DNA from: Balanoglossus misakiensis
Taxonomy: Eukaryota > Hemichordata
NCBI GenBank assembly: GCA_040954595.2
Contig: CM082577.2
Span: 9,486,001-9,550,000, forward strand
Length of the DNA stretch: 64,000 nt
Direction: 5' to 3'
The notes below the pieces were generated by a model that worked only from the letters and a program-made list of their open reading frames with translations, did not search any database and was not told where the DNA came from. Positions within the stretch are counted from its first letter, which is position 1. Every line of letters begins with the position of its first letter. A program made the position numbers and the translations under genes. Below, piece by piece: positions 1 to 19,500 of the stretch.

Positions 1-251
1 TCCACGCCCATTTGCGTCACTGTCCCTGCTAAGGTGTCCTCGTCGTCGCTGATATCTCGACACTCGCCTTGGCCTTGTTGACACTCGGGCAAGATCAACG
101 TGTACTGGCATCTTCCTTCCTGAACACACTTGTGACGATACTTGGCCGTGCCGTACTGACCAACAGTGCTTTGACTATCCACAAACATTAAAATACAACT
201 AGAAGCAATCACGCATAGTGCCAAATACGCCATTGCTCTGGCCGCAAACAT
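1..251 (-). CDS. Partial secreted protein, angiopoietin-like N-terminus (first coding exon)
   Basis: Reading leftward from an ATG at 251-249, one open frame of 83 codons runs to the window edge, so only the amino-terminal part is visible. It starts with a hydrophobic signal peptide of about 29 residues ending near VDSQS, then a Lys/Arg-rich stretch and a motif CVQEGRCQYTLILPEC. A Cys followed by YT, a short hydrophobic run and LPE resembles the segment before the coiled coil of angiopoietins and related fibrinogen-domain proteins. That suggests a secreted oligomeric lectin or growth-factor-like protein, but no fibrinogen domain lies in the window. No donor site is obvious before position 1, so the exon probably continues. 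Another Cys-rich secreted protein is possible. Confidence 0.5.
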   Translation of the reverse strand, partial: MFAARAMAYLALCVIASSCILMFVDSQSTVGQYGTAKYRHKCVQEGRCQYTLILPECQQGQGECRDISDDEDTLAGTVTQMGV

Positions 252-1376
252 TTTTTCCTCGTTTATTTCCTTGATATGCAAACGTATGCAAACACAGGTT
301 ATTTTATTTGGGTCAGTAACATTGAAAGCATGTTTCCCCTGCACACATAATGGTCAAAGTGGGGCGGTCGTCGCGTCGCGTTGGTGTCCCCTTTGTGAGA
401 ATGTGTCGCAGAACGCCTCACTAATCTCTGCAAATAAAAATGGCAGCTATGGGTGATAATAGTTTAGCGAGTTTCACCATCGCCGTGAACCACGACCCCG
501 GGAGGTAGATTCTGACTCGCGAAAATGACTTTCACCGACAGTACAGTTTCAAATATAATGGTGACAGTATGTCTAATATCCATCTGCGCATACCACAACA
601 GTTTTTCTCGTGTAATTAGGGCAGAATAAACAAGTGCGGCACCCGTTTATTATTTATCTTGTTCACATTTAAATGTAACTGCTCCAGATATACAGTCATG
701 TGATGATATTACATTAGTGTATACCCATCAGTGAGCTCATTTCAATGCAATAATCTAAGGTTGAAAGTAGAACCATGAGATAACTGCAAACGGGGGCAGT
801 TACTGAGGTTTTAACCTGAAAACTGGACTCACATTTACGGCACGTGAATATCCTCTCCCAACCATCTCGATAAAATTCATGTAAACGTATTTTGATTTTT
901 AACTTTCTATTTCTAAATTTAAATTTCTAACCTTCAATTTCTAAACACCCTTTGTGAGATGCAATGGTTGATAACCAGGGATTTACCAGTATTAAGTTGG
1001 TGATACATAGGCTAGCACATTTTTATTGGACAAATACTTAGCAATATTTACAGATCTGTAATAACTAATACGTTTTGTCAAACCTGTTGCAGTATTTCGA
1101 GACACAGCCGTCGTCAGAAAACTTCAATAGTATATAAGCCACGCCCCCAATAAAGAAACGAAATCGTTTGACTGAGTACAAAAATCAGGTAGCGCGAAAA
1201 AAACTCTTGTGAAATTCAATATGACACACATTTAAAATTCAGTCGTGAATAGAGCATTTTCATCATTTAGTAACAATATCCATCGGATTTTATTCAACAT
1301 GATGTATATGAGCAGTTTACGTATTTGACTTATTCGTTACTGTTCGAGTTCTGTCCAATAAATGTGGTCGTCCGTT
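252..1376. other. Intergenic: 5' side of the angiopoietin-like gene and 3' side of the P450
   Basis: No coding exon recognised. It contains a degraded copy of the gcggtcgtcgcgccgcg repeat family (about 361-440) and the P450 polyadenylation signal (1289-1294). The rest is AT-rich unique-looking sequence. Confidence 0.5.
1289..1294 (-). terminator. Polyadenylation signal of the P450 gene
   Basis: TTTATT on the plus strand reads AATAAA on the minus strand, 83 nt past the P450 stop codon, in the right orientation and at a plausible distance. Confidence 0.6.
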
Positions 1377-8095
<6,719 letters not shown>

Positions 8096-9367
8096 GGTTT
8101 GCCGGTCTTGCCTAATGCCAAATGAGGTTGGCCGGGGTAAAGCGTTACTTATATCAGAGGGCCCCGATCAACAGGTTGTCGTACCTCAGTTTTGACCTGC
8201 AGGTGATTGCACAACACCCTTGCAACATCGGATGCGCGCGCATCAAAATGACCCCATTCTGTTAATTTTGTACAGTATATTTGAGTTCAACTTGCAGAAT
8301 CGTTGTGTAAACCAGATGCATTGTATTTAGGCTTTAAACTATTAGCACTGATCAAGTGCCTTCGCTAGTTTACCGTAAGAAATTAACAAGTTGCTGAGTC
8401 ACAAACTAGTTTTTTGTTTTGTTTATACATACATAATCGTATTAATTTAACATCATGAATCAAAGCAAATATTACAATTATCAACATCTCGCCAACAATC
8501 GATTGCTTCTTTCAGTCACCAGATATCAAAGCCTCATTCTGGATCATGTAGGGTGACGTCACTCAAATCATTATGGTATCGCATTTGCAATATTTACCGA
8601 TCTCTATCGACTAATCTTCGCCAGGCAGTCGGTTTTGGTTACTTTATATGGTCAAAAACTTAAAGAGTCCCATTTCATGTCCATTATGGCCAATAAGTAC
8701 AGATAACAATTGTATGAGTAATACTGGTGACCTATAATCCGGGATAACAAAATACGTCATCGTCTAGTTCAAATAAATGAATGTCGGGCAGACGACGGTT
8801 TCTGATCTACTTTTTGGAAACGCAGGAGTGCATATCGTCATGGATTAATGTGTAATCAATTTTGAGTGTACTGGTTACGGCTGTTTTTCCCGCCTCTCCG
8901 AGTCGCGTTGTCGTGAGTTGAATTCAGTGATGTTCTTTTTACAGCTTTCTTGCATCGCGGAGGTACTTTAGGCCTACGTCGACCTCTTCGTTTAAAGCTC
9001 TTTTGGAGATTTGTGTGTGTATTGTTACCTTATATGGTCAGAAAGTTTGAGAATCATACGTCATGTCAATAAATACATGCTACTGACCCTGGACTCAGGA
9101 CTTGTGCACTGACCTATATATCATGTTAATTCGCGGGACAACAAAGCACCTCACGATAGTTAAAACAAAGAATGCCGGACAGATGAGTGTTTCTCACTGA
9201 GTCGAATATGCTTTAATATTACCGAATGATTTCAAAGCAGCAGAGTCCACTTTGCTAAATTGGCTTAATCGAACTCAAACTACCACCGCATTAAACACTG
9301 CAGTTCAAGAGTACAGTGACTATTACAACGATAGTTGCAATTCGCGAACAAACATATGGTTGTTCAT
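8096..9367. other. Intergenic: P450 upstream region and chitinase 3' flank
   Basis: No exon recognised. It holds a candidate P450 TATA box (8148-8153) and an old direct duplication (8638-8815 versus 9029-9205). A possible chitinase poly(A) signal variant (ATTAAA on the minus strand) lies at 9212-9217. Confidence 0.5.
8148..8153 (-). promoter_or_regulatory. Candidate TATA box of the P450 gene
   Basis: Minus-strand TATAAG about 55 nt upstream of the P450 ATG, leaving room for a leader of roughly 25 nt. Position and orientation fit, but initiation cannot be shown from sequence. Confidence 0.4.
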
Positions 9368-12300
9368 TTAACATCCTGGGACGTTGTACGGCCAGTCGCA
9401 AACGGAATACTTCGGGTTGAATACTGTGCCTGGCCCACAGTTGAAATCGTATCTAACGCCACCAGCACACCGGTAGTACTTGTTGCAGTCCGTAGGGTGT
9501 GGAAAGTATCCATCTTCGGTACACACAAATTCCGATGGCGTTGGGGTTGCTGTGAAAGAAATAGTAATTTGAATGAACACTTGTGAAATCTAGTTTGGTT
9601 GTTTGAATGGTCTATTTGTACGCGCTATTGCCCGCTCAAATGTAGAAAATATCACTCATTTCGCATCGTCCTTCGATTCTGTACAAGCATAAGACAGGCC
9701 TCGCGTCAATAACTACCACTGTCTTCATAGTTTCGGTAGATCCCTGTATAAATCGGTATACGTTGAGGTTATCCGGCACGGTAACATGTATTTATTTAAA
9801 AAAAAACAAATTGACCGGAACGTGATATATATCTTCTCTGTCAACCTAAATAAGCAAATAAGAGATAGCCAACCTTGTTTCTTGGTCGGAGCAACAGTTA
9901 TGGCTTGAGTGGGCGTGGTTTGCACTGGAGAAATCGTCTTGGTAACTGTTGATTATGATAAAAGAAAAAAATAATTAAAGAATTATATAGAAATAATAAT
10001 GTTTAATAATTGGAGGTCCGATTTCCATGAAAATTTAACCGTGCATATTTTCAGGCCCGAAATGGTTGCCATGAAAACGTGTGTCGTGAAAATGGACATC
10101 ATGTTTGTCTTTTTGAGCCAAGATGCCACATTGATGAAATATTTATACCAACGTTAGCTACTTTTGATAGAATTTTTGGAAAAATGGCAATAACTGCCAC
10201 ATGTTTGCATCTTCGTGGCCACGCACAATCAGAAAGAATCGATTTCATTAACTTTGTCAGCATAAAACATGCCGCTCTGTATGGTAATTTAGAGAATACG
10301 CGATGTCCAACCTTGATTCTTGGTTGTTGCAGCAGGTGGTGCAGCTGTATCTTGCGCATGCGTAGGTTGCGCTTGGGCACCTGTCGTTGCAGGCGCCGCA
10401 GTAGGATCTTGCGCATGCGTTGGTTGCGCTTGAACACCTGTCGTTGCGGGCGCTGCAGTTGCCGGATTAACAGTCACAGGTCCACCGCTTTCTAATTCAC
10501 TTTTCACCAGGTTCAGAAGCGGGTTGATGCCCTGGTTGCAGAACTGCCCGGTGAAGTCATCCATGTCCAACGCCCACGCCATGGTTCCCGCAAGCTGTTC
10601 TCGTTTCACCCAGTCAATCTAACAAGGGAAAATACTGATGTAGTGACTTTACAGCGAACGCCCATGAGTCGGATACTCAGAGTTGTTGAGTCAGTCGCAA
10701 TGTGATTTGCTATCAGTATTTCACAATTTATCTCCCAACCACGCCCTTGCTGTAAGTTGCCTACAAACTACACGGGCAGGCATCCAGTTATTTCGGTTCA
10801 ATCACCTTATCCAATTCACTTAGAGAAAGAAAATGAGTGACGATGTAATGCTTGTCGAGGACGTTCACTTGAACAGGGCCATGCTTCTCATGAGCATCGC
10901 AATGTCATTAAACGGCAGTGAGCGAATCACATAGTCCTCACCTGGACAAAATTAAATCTTGTCCGTTTTCGTGTTTATTGGGTCAGTGGTCGAAAGCGTC
11001 TCGTTCACGGGACCATTACTAGTCTAATATAATCTTACCTTTACGCTAAAGCTTTCCAGATCGTCGTAGCCAATCCATTGGTTCTCAAGGTAACAGTAAG
11101 GTACGCGCCTCTCAGCATCCCAGACACGCGTGGCCTCAGCCTGCAGTTTTTGGCACACCTGTTGGTATGTGGGGTGGATATATTTTGAACTGCATCAAAT
11201 ATATTTTCCTACGTTCAAATTTACACAAAGCTATCTTGTTCACGTGTCATAAAGGCAGACAAAAATCTCTCAGTGACTTTAGTAAATGATATAAAAGAAA
11301 GCACTATGTCACCATGCTTGATTTTTTTTCAAATTTTCATCGTAAGAAATCCATAGCATTAGAAGTGCGAGAAAAGTGTTGACACAGCATTTTTCCACTA
11401 TATTTTAGACCCCCTATCTGAAAAATAGGATGGGAACACCCCATTTTCTCTCTCTTGTTGTGTTTTAAATTCATTGATGTACAATATATAAAACAATCAG
11501 GAAAAATTACAACATTCTTAAATGTTGGTTAGTCCAATGAATGATGTACACATTGCTCCCTGTACTGTACGGAATCTTTTGATGAATAAAAAGTACATGT
11601 ACAATATTGTCAACACGTGGTGATTGCCGAAAGTACAACAGGTTCCAAGTGGTGACTTGCCTCATAATATGACAAAAATCCCGCTTCTCTGGTAAAGGTT
11701 CCGGAGATACCCGCACCGCTAGCTGGCGCACCCATACTGGTATCTGACGTACCCAGCGTAAACGTGCGACCGTACGTTGGAATGCCGACCAACAGCTTGT
11801 TGCGCGGACAGCCTCCTTCCAACCAATAGTTGACCGCCCATTCCTGAAGGAAAGCACCGATATCGCAATAAGTCAAAATACTATACACATACAAAATTGT
11901 GTTACGCTACATGTATATCACAAAGCATAGGCACTACGCCTTCCCTTCACTTTTGAAAGTCAGCCAGACAGACAGTCAGAGAGAGAGAGAGAGAGAGAGA
12001 GTCAGAGAGTCACATGCGTTGTTGGGTACTTACAACATTTAAATAGGCATCTTCTCCGGTCTCATCGATGGCTGCATGAAGGGGACTGTTGTGCCCCGTT
12101 ACAGGATCCCATGCTCCATGCAAGTCATACGACATCAAACCGACCCAGTCAAGCTCCCTGGAACAAATAAAATTCAATACAGATCCATCAGAGTTCAATA
12201 GGGAGATAGAAAAGAAACTGCCCTAAGGTAATCCTCTGTAGATGAAAAAATGTACCAAAATCATAGCTACCGTGGAGTTAAAATTAAAGATACAAACCAC

Positions 12301-13932
12301 GCAAAGAGGCACACAGCTGTACCATCACTTACGCCGATATTTTTGAGATTTCATAGCCAGCATCGACAGTTTGCTTGCCTGCGGCGACCGCTGCTGTCAA
12401 GAGAAGTTTTTCTTTCCCGGTGGCAGCGGCTTCATAGTCAATGGCCTGTCGAAATTCCTATTGGTTAAAACAGAGACATCGGTGATTTAACTTGCATATA
12501 TCATTACGAAGTATATGTAACTGCTGATATTGAACTCTTGACGGAAAGTCGGTAAAACTATACTTACTTACAGTTTTCCGTGAATCAAAGAACTTCGGGA
12601 ACAGAAGCAGTCTGGGATAGGTAACTAATCTTGTGCAAATTATCAAACCCGTTTTATGCAACTACGATGGATATTCACAAACGACTACTTCGCACATACT
12701 GGTTTACAACTGCTGATAAGTCACGCCAAGAGCAAGACAATTTCAACGTCTTCCGTGTAGGACTAATTCCCATTTTATTTGGAAGAAATTCTATGATGGC
12801 CCTTTCTCGGTTAAAATTCTTTGTAAAAAAAAACAGTTATACGAACTTGCATAAACAGGGTGAATTTCTCTTTGTCGCCAGCTGGGCTACCACGTGATCC
12901 GGGATATTCCCAATCGCAGTCAAACCCGTCGAAATTCTTCTCTCGAAGGAAGTCTATCGTCGTCGAAATGAAGTGAGCCCTGTTCTCGGCGTTTGACACC
13001 ATGGCCGAGAATTCCTCCGAGCCGAAGTTCCATCCCCCGACGGCGATCAGGGTTCGCAGGTTGGGGTTGGTGGTCTTGTGGTCGTTGACCAGACCCCACA
13101 TTGCCTTGGGAAACAAAATAGAATGTGAGGTTAAAACATTAATATCATCGTGGCTTGATAAACTGGAGCCTTCCTTGATCATGTGTTCCGAAATTTTTAA
13201 TAGAGGCACATCTGCATGGGAAATACACGGCTGGGATTCTGCATGGACGTCTTCATTCATTGATAACGCACGTCCAAATGTCCCAATTGAAGACGCAACA
13301 TAAAGCAAACTTCCATCTGGTTGATTGAAACTTAAGACAATTAAAAATTGCAAACGTGTTTGGTTGACGAGAGTTGGTGTAAACCTATACGAGAGCTTGA
13401 GATAAAATGAATGAGCAGGACTCGAAGAGTAGTATAAGCCTCTTCAACATTAAGTAATCTCAGATATCTATTTGATTAAGACTCTAAAGGGACATACGTT
13501 TACAATATAGCGTACACTATACCTCGTCATTCCATTCATAGGCAATTAGTTCATGATTGTTGTTAATAACGGCAAAAGCATACACGATGTGAGTACACAG
13601 GAAAGGGTCGATGTGCTCTGGTTTGAACATTCCTAGACCAGGGCGATACTGAGCCCAGTTGGTATAGTAACAGACGCGTTTGAATGAACCATCACTGCCT
13701 GCGAAGCAAAACAAAACAAAACAAAACAAAATGGTATGGAATTCGATTCTACCGTAAGTACTACCCACTGACAGCACAAGTTGTTTTTGTCTCATAATAG
13801 CTGTGGTTTTGGGGGTTATTCAATGATATTACAAAGTGAACTTTCCATGTAAGAACTGTCTGTACCTTGTTGTTGGCTGCCTGTTACCAAGGAAAGCAGG
13901 ATGACGACAATGGTTTTGATACACGTATCCAT
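9368..13932 (-). CDS. Secreted chitinase, GH18 plus chitin-binding domain
   Basis: Endo-acting hydrolase of chitin beta-1,4 bonds, likely secreted for digestion or defence. Exons in order: 13866-13932, 13523-13698, 12847-13104, 12333-12457, 12034-12157, 11661-11843, 11039-11158, 10312-10618, 9874-9945, 9368-9549; 1614 nt, 537 residues. It begins with a signal peptide ([19 protein letters not shown]), then the GH18 barrel: [21 protein letters not shown], and the catalytic [10 protein letters not shown] (D140xxD143xD145xE147, Glu147 the proton donor). Further barrel landmarks are [27 protein letters not shown] and [10 protein letters not shown] Thr/Pro/Ala/Gln linker with an internal repeat leads to a C-terminal peritrophin-A (CBM14) domain with six Cys ending VPGC. 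The longer linker accounts for most of the excess over vertebrate chitotriosidase. The intron after 11661 has a GC donor. Confidence 0.95.
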
Positions 13933-16530
13933 CTTGATCCTGTGGTGTTTCGAGAAATAAAATTTTGTTGCCCGCAACAACAGCGAGAATCAGTTGCCCA
14001 ACCACGGATACAGTGTGAGTGGTATGCAAGTTTGCTGGGGATCTGTGTGTTATGTCGTGTGAGTTTGTGATATATTTGTGGGAAGTGATCTAGTAACCAC
14101 ATTCGGTTCACATATGGTGTGCGACCACAGTATCTCTGGCGAATGTTGACTTTTACTGCTTAATTCCCCGATAGGTCCATCCTATTAGCGTTATCAGTGG
14201 TATTTGCAGCTGAATTACAGCTGTGTGTATTCAAGCGACAAACAGTGTTGAAGTGAGTGTTTCAATAAGCCTGTACACGATTGGAACTATTTTGAGACAA
14301 TTGCACGGTAATAAACCCCGTAAAACACAGTGTAGCCTAGACAGTCAACATATTATCATTTCGTTTAGTTGTGGTCAAACAATGACAGAAGTTCTTATCG
14401 TTTTGTACGCATTTTATCGGTATGCAATTATCCCAAAATATTTCCAATCCACATAAGACAGGGTATTTGCAGTTTTATTTGAAGCCACAAAGCCCCGTGA
14501 GCTGCAACTCGATAAAATTTCAGTTTTACGTTATCTCGGGTATGCTTTTGATTCTGTGTATTAAATGTTATTGCCTTATAGTATATCAATATAACACTTA
14601 TTTATGACAAAATGGCAAAAAAAATAAAATTAACTTCAGTAAAGTCGAAAATTCCCAAAATGGCGCGGCCATATTCCGTTGTGGCAAATTATTTATCTGG
14701 TTCAAAACTTGCATATGAACTCATACACGTACAGGGTTTATAATATTTGAATATTCGCCAGTGCATACATCTGTCTATTGGGTTAATTTTAGTACAGTTT
14801 GAAAATAAATTTCATGATAATTTCCCAAGCGTTGCAGCTCATATGGCTTTAAAGAAAACGGGCGGCTAAAAACGCTCACAAACCTTACCACCACCCTACC
14901 CGCCCATTTGGTACGCCTGTGGTTTGACCACGTAGAGACTGAGATTACAACACATCTTGATAGAATCCCTCACGTATAGAAAATGGGGTTCCAACGAAAT
15001 TATGAAAAGCACTTAAATGTGTTTCTCCGTTATCTATGAGTAGTTTACACAGTACATTACAATTTTCCTTCAAATATACAACCTTTTGACAATCGAGTAC
15101 GTAAATATTTGTCCTGCGTCGGAACAAAGTCTAGCGAATAATTGTCTCCCGTTAACGTACATCGGCTATAATTCAGCATATGCCCTTACTACCTGTTTAC
15201 TGAAGACACAACGATGATCAGTTCACTTTTACGGGTTTCACATTTTGACGAAACTCACATGTTACTGTAATTAAGGAATTATTTTACATTTTTGTACAAA
15301 TTCTGTAATGTTTACTTCCAAAGGTAACCCAAGTCAAAAACAGTTAGGGTGACGATAAAAATATACTTACAGTGTACAGGATGCAAGTGTGTTTGATCAC
15401 TCCAACTTGCAACTGTGTCGTACACCGCATGACGAAGAATACTTATATTGAGATGAGATTGTCAGATAAGATACGAACCAGCGGATAATGTGGTGACCGG
15501 TTTATTAGATAATTGAGTATGGATTAAAGGGACAAAGTCGATCTCTTTAACTTTTCTTTGATATCAAGAATACATGGAATACTTGCATAAAATAATGGCA
15601 ATCCATAACTTCGGAGTTGACAATAACTTCCCCCTCCCCCTTTTGCTGCATGATAAGAAACAGTTCTGTCAACCCCAGTTACCTATAGAAAATGCCTGTT
15701 TCACCAACACTTAATTTCTTCAATCAAATAAACGTTGCCAGAGTAATGTAAAAGGTATTTTTTCTGTACTTATTTGACTAAAATATGAAGTTTGTTGGGC
15801 CGATAGCCTAGAACTACTGAATAAAGACCATTATAGACTAAACGGTCATTTCCATCCACTGTCTATAGCCCGTTTGCTCTTTAGGTGTACACCTTTAAAC
15901 ATTTCGTCGAATATTTTAATCCAGATCCCTGGGTATAAGGTGAAGGATGCTGGCACAAAAAAGAGGGGGGTTACGTCTTGTTGAATTTTCACAGATCAAC
16001 CCATAATCCTATTTGTCCAGTCTTGATAAACGATTGTAGAAAATGTGTCCCGGAGAAAAATATTCCCACGGAGAATATCAAAATGGCGGTCAGCTTGCCC
16101 TGTCCAGCGCCGGTAAAACAGACATTATTTTTAGTTAATTATATATACACGAATTAAGTTCTCTCCCATTAAAACATTTATTCAATTAACCCATTTTCCT
16201 TTACACAAAGCTGACAACACGCACCTTTAACCCTTTAATTTAATTCACCTCAGTTCCCTCTTTAGAGGTCCCACCTTACCTTAAAAAACAATGTGTTTGG
16301 ACTGAACCATGGTGGGAAAAGAGTTAAATCCAATGACAATAGGCCTGCACGTGTTATATTTCTCTGCATATTCCCAAATTGTGATTAAGATAAGAAGTCC
16401 GAATTATTTGTTTATAGCATAATAGTGAAGTTAAAAGTTATGTAATAAAAACGAGGTTTTGATATGAGTTTTCAAATCCACATAAGTATGTGATATTCGG
16501 ACTCAATGACGTGAGATTCTCATCAAATGT
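13933..16530. other. Intergenic between chitinase start and acyl-CoA synthetase end
   Basis: No coding exon recognised on either strand. A taaagggacaaagtc motif near 15525 matches the terminus of the MITE at 31049-31391. A candidate poly(A) signal of the synthetase (minus-strand AATAAA) is at 16177-16182, about 350 nt past its stop. Confidence 0.45.
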
Positions 16531-19500
16531 CTATCTTTTGCTGTCCATTCTTTCCAGTTCTTTTACTTTCAGTACTCTTCTCAAGATCTTCCCACTTGCT
16601 GACTTGGGGATTTCGTCGATGAACTCCACACCACCTCTGAGTTTCTTGTGGGGCGCTACTCTGTCTGTGAAAGAAAAGCCAGGATCAGTGTGAGATATCT
16701 GTCTAGATTGTGAGGTGAAGTTACAAACGACAAATGTTATTTATTTGAAAGGATTGATCGTACCTTCAACAAATTTCATGATGTCATCTGGCGTGACGTT
16801 GTCAGACTTTGGCACGACGTAGGCCTTGGGGAGTTCCCCGGCCTCTTCGTCGGGAAGGCCAATCACGGCAGCATCTTGAACATCTGGCATACTCAAGAGT
16901 AATTCTTCCAATTCGGCAGGTGCCACCTGAGAAAGAAGAAAACATAAGGGGCTAAACCCTCCATCCGGCTCTACCAACACTCAAAAAAAGTAGCTGAGTG
17001 AACACTTGATAATCATTTATCTATACCTTAGCTGGCCTATATGCCAATATCATCACCTGACAGGTCGTTGACTGGTACAGACGCATTGAAATATCCATTT
17101 TAAATTAAAACCACATGTACATGATTGTGCTCCTGAAAATCCAACATAAGCAATCAACAGAACTTCGTGACCTCTGTGCGCGATACAATGACTTTCGCAC
17201 CGCACAGATCACGCGCAGAGGTCATGACGTTCTGTAATATATAACCTGCACGTTGTAGTTTTCACACGAAGGATAACTTACCTGGAAAGCGTTATATTTG
17301 ATGAGTTCCTTGAGGCGGTCAACGATGAAGAATTGTCCTGTTTCATCATAGTGACCAATATCTCCTGCAAGAAATTACAAAATCAATGCAGACATCATTG
17401 AAGGTAATTCAAGATGGACGCAAAACGGAACCAAGTGGGCCCCTTCTCCGTCTCTCAATTCATGTCGGTGCTTGGATATCAAATGCTGTTATTAAGTATA
17501 GTTATGTATTTATCGTAGTGTTTCACTGACTTTAATTCGATGAAGCATACTACATGATAAAGCACGCCAGTATTATTTTCAGAGAAACATTTCTCAACGA
17601 ACACAATGTCATAACGCCGATGATACCATGATCATAGAAGTCACCTTGAGGAAGTTGCCTCAAACCAGAAAGTTTAACATTCACGTCGTCTTACTTTCCA
17701 AGACCACCATGACCCCCCCCCCAAACCACGACAAAGATGCAGCAGATACTATAACACATGGCAGCTGGTGCCATTGTACCGTGCTGAACCAAACCTATGG
17801 GCTAAGGAATGTATACTATCATTCACCCAACTATCTCGACGTGGCAGACTATAAACTCACCCGTGTGGAACCATCCATCGTCTTTCAGAGAGTGCATGGT
17901 CGCTTCAACGTTGTTCAGGTATCCTTTCATGACCTGTGGACCTCGCACGCACAGTTCGCCATCTTCTTTAACTCCAAGAGTTTCGCCAGTTTCAACATCT
18001 ATGATCTGTATTCGAAAAAAAAAACAAGTTACATTGCATCAGATGGCTATCAAACATTGAGAGAAACATAGTGACTAGTCGGTTTTGTCGCAAATACAGG
18101 ATAGGCATAATATGGTTTCAAATGTTGTGTCCATTCCATCACCAGCGACTGGTCACACTGGTCACGGTACGCCCCAATTGGCTTAGTGGATGGCAATTGG
18201 AAGATGATCCGTCCCAGGGGCCTTAACGCGTAAACAGCCATTTTGCAGGTGACACCACAGTCCTTGCTAATTCCGGTTCAGTGTAGTGCTAACTCATACT
18301 TTCTTTCCCGCTCTTCAGAGCGAACGAACGCGAAAGAACGCGCGGCTGGACACTGGACAACATCTGGCGCCATGTCGTTATGAGGGTACCGTTTGCCCAA
18401 TTTCCTCCCATGTATTGGCCAGTACGAGGTGGTCACCCCCGACACAGCCGCCATTGCCCAAGTAGTGCAGCTTAGAGACAGTCGCACTGTCGTTTCGTAA
18501 CAAAACAGCTTCCGGGCAAACACACTTTGGCTTTGCAGCAGTGCTGGTTGACGTGTAATATAATGACGTCATAACTACTCCTTTTCGTGCATCTCACCTT
18601 GGCCTCAGTGTTCGGAAGCAATGAGCCTGCAGAACCAACATGATACTCCTTAGCCGCATAACTGAGTGTTACAACAGGGGATGTTTCTGTCAAACCGTAA
18701 CCTAGAATGAGAGACGACAACTGCTATAGGTAACCACGTTTTAAAATTGTGTCTTCGCACGCGCATGTATGCATGTGCATCGCATGCGCATCCGAATGTT
18801 TGTCCTATTACGCCGATATGCAATCGTTCTTTCAGTTCAGAACTGAGGATACTGAGGATGCCACTCTGATTAGCAGTCATACATGTTTACAGAAGGAAAG
18901 ACTTTTATTCTGCATGTATGCACTTCAGTAGAAAGCTAACGTGAAGCGGTCGTCGCGCCGCGTTACAATTCATCCACAAATCCCTCAAATAAGATAATTC
19001 TCAGAATGAACGAAGCAGCCAACCGTAGCGTAGACTGGGCATGACAGCAACTGAAGATCCTAGCAGGTCGTGGCGACTGCAGTGAGGTTTGATCTGGGAT
19101 GGGAGGACATAAATTCTCATCAAGGGGGACGCCCACGCGGCGCGACGACCGCTTCCCTTTTAAAATAAGAGAATTCAATACGAACCAACCTTGTCTCATC
19201 ATCAAGTTTCCATGTCCAAGCCTTTTTGTTACAAGTTGCACAGTTTTTGGCCCCAACGGAGCGGCTCCGGACATTAATTGATCCAGGCTAGATAGGTCGT
19301 ACTGATCAACCATGGGATGTTTGGCCAAGAAAACGGCTAATGGTGGAACTATGTTAGCCACATTTACCTGTATAAAAAATATTATTGAACAAATAAAAAC
19401 TGCGTTAAAACATTAACTTCCCGAACTACACGACTTGCCTGCCAGGACCGTGGTATGGCGTCAGTGTCTGTTATTTTTATCATGATAGAAGCAGCCACTT

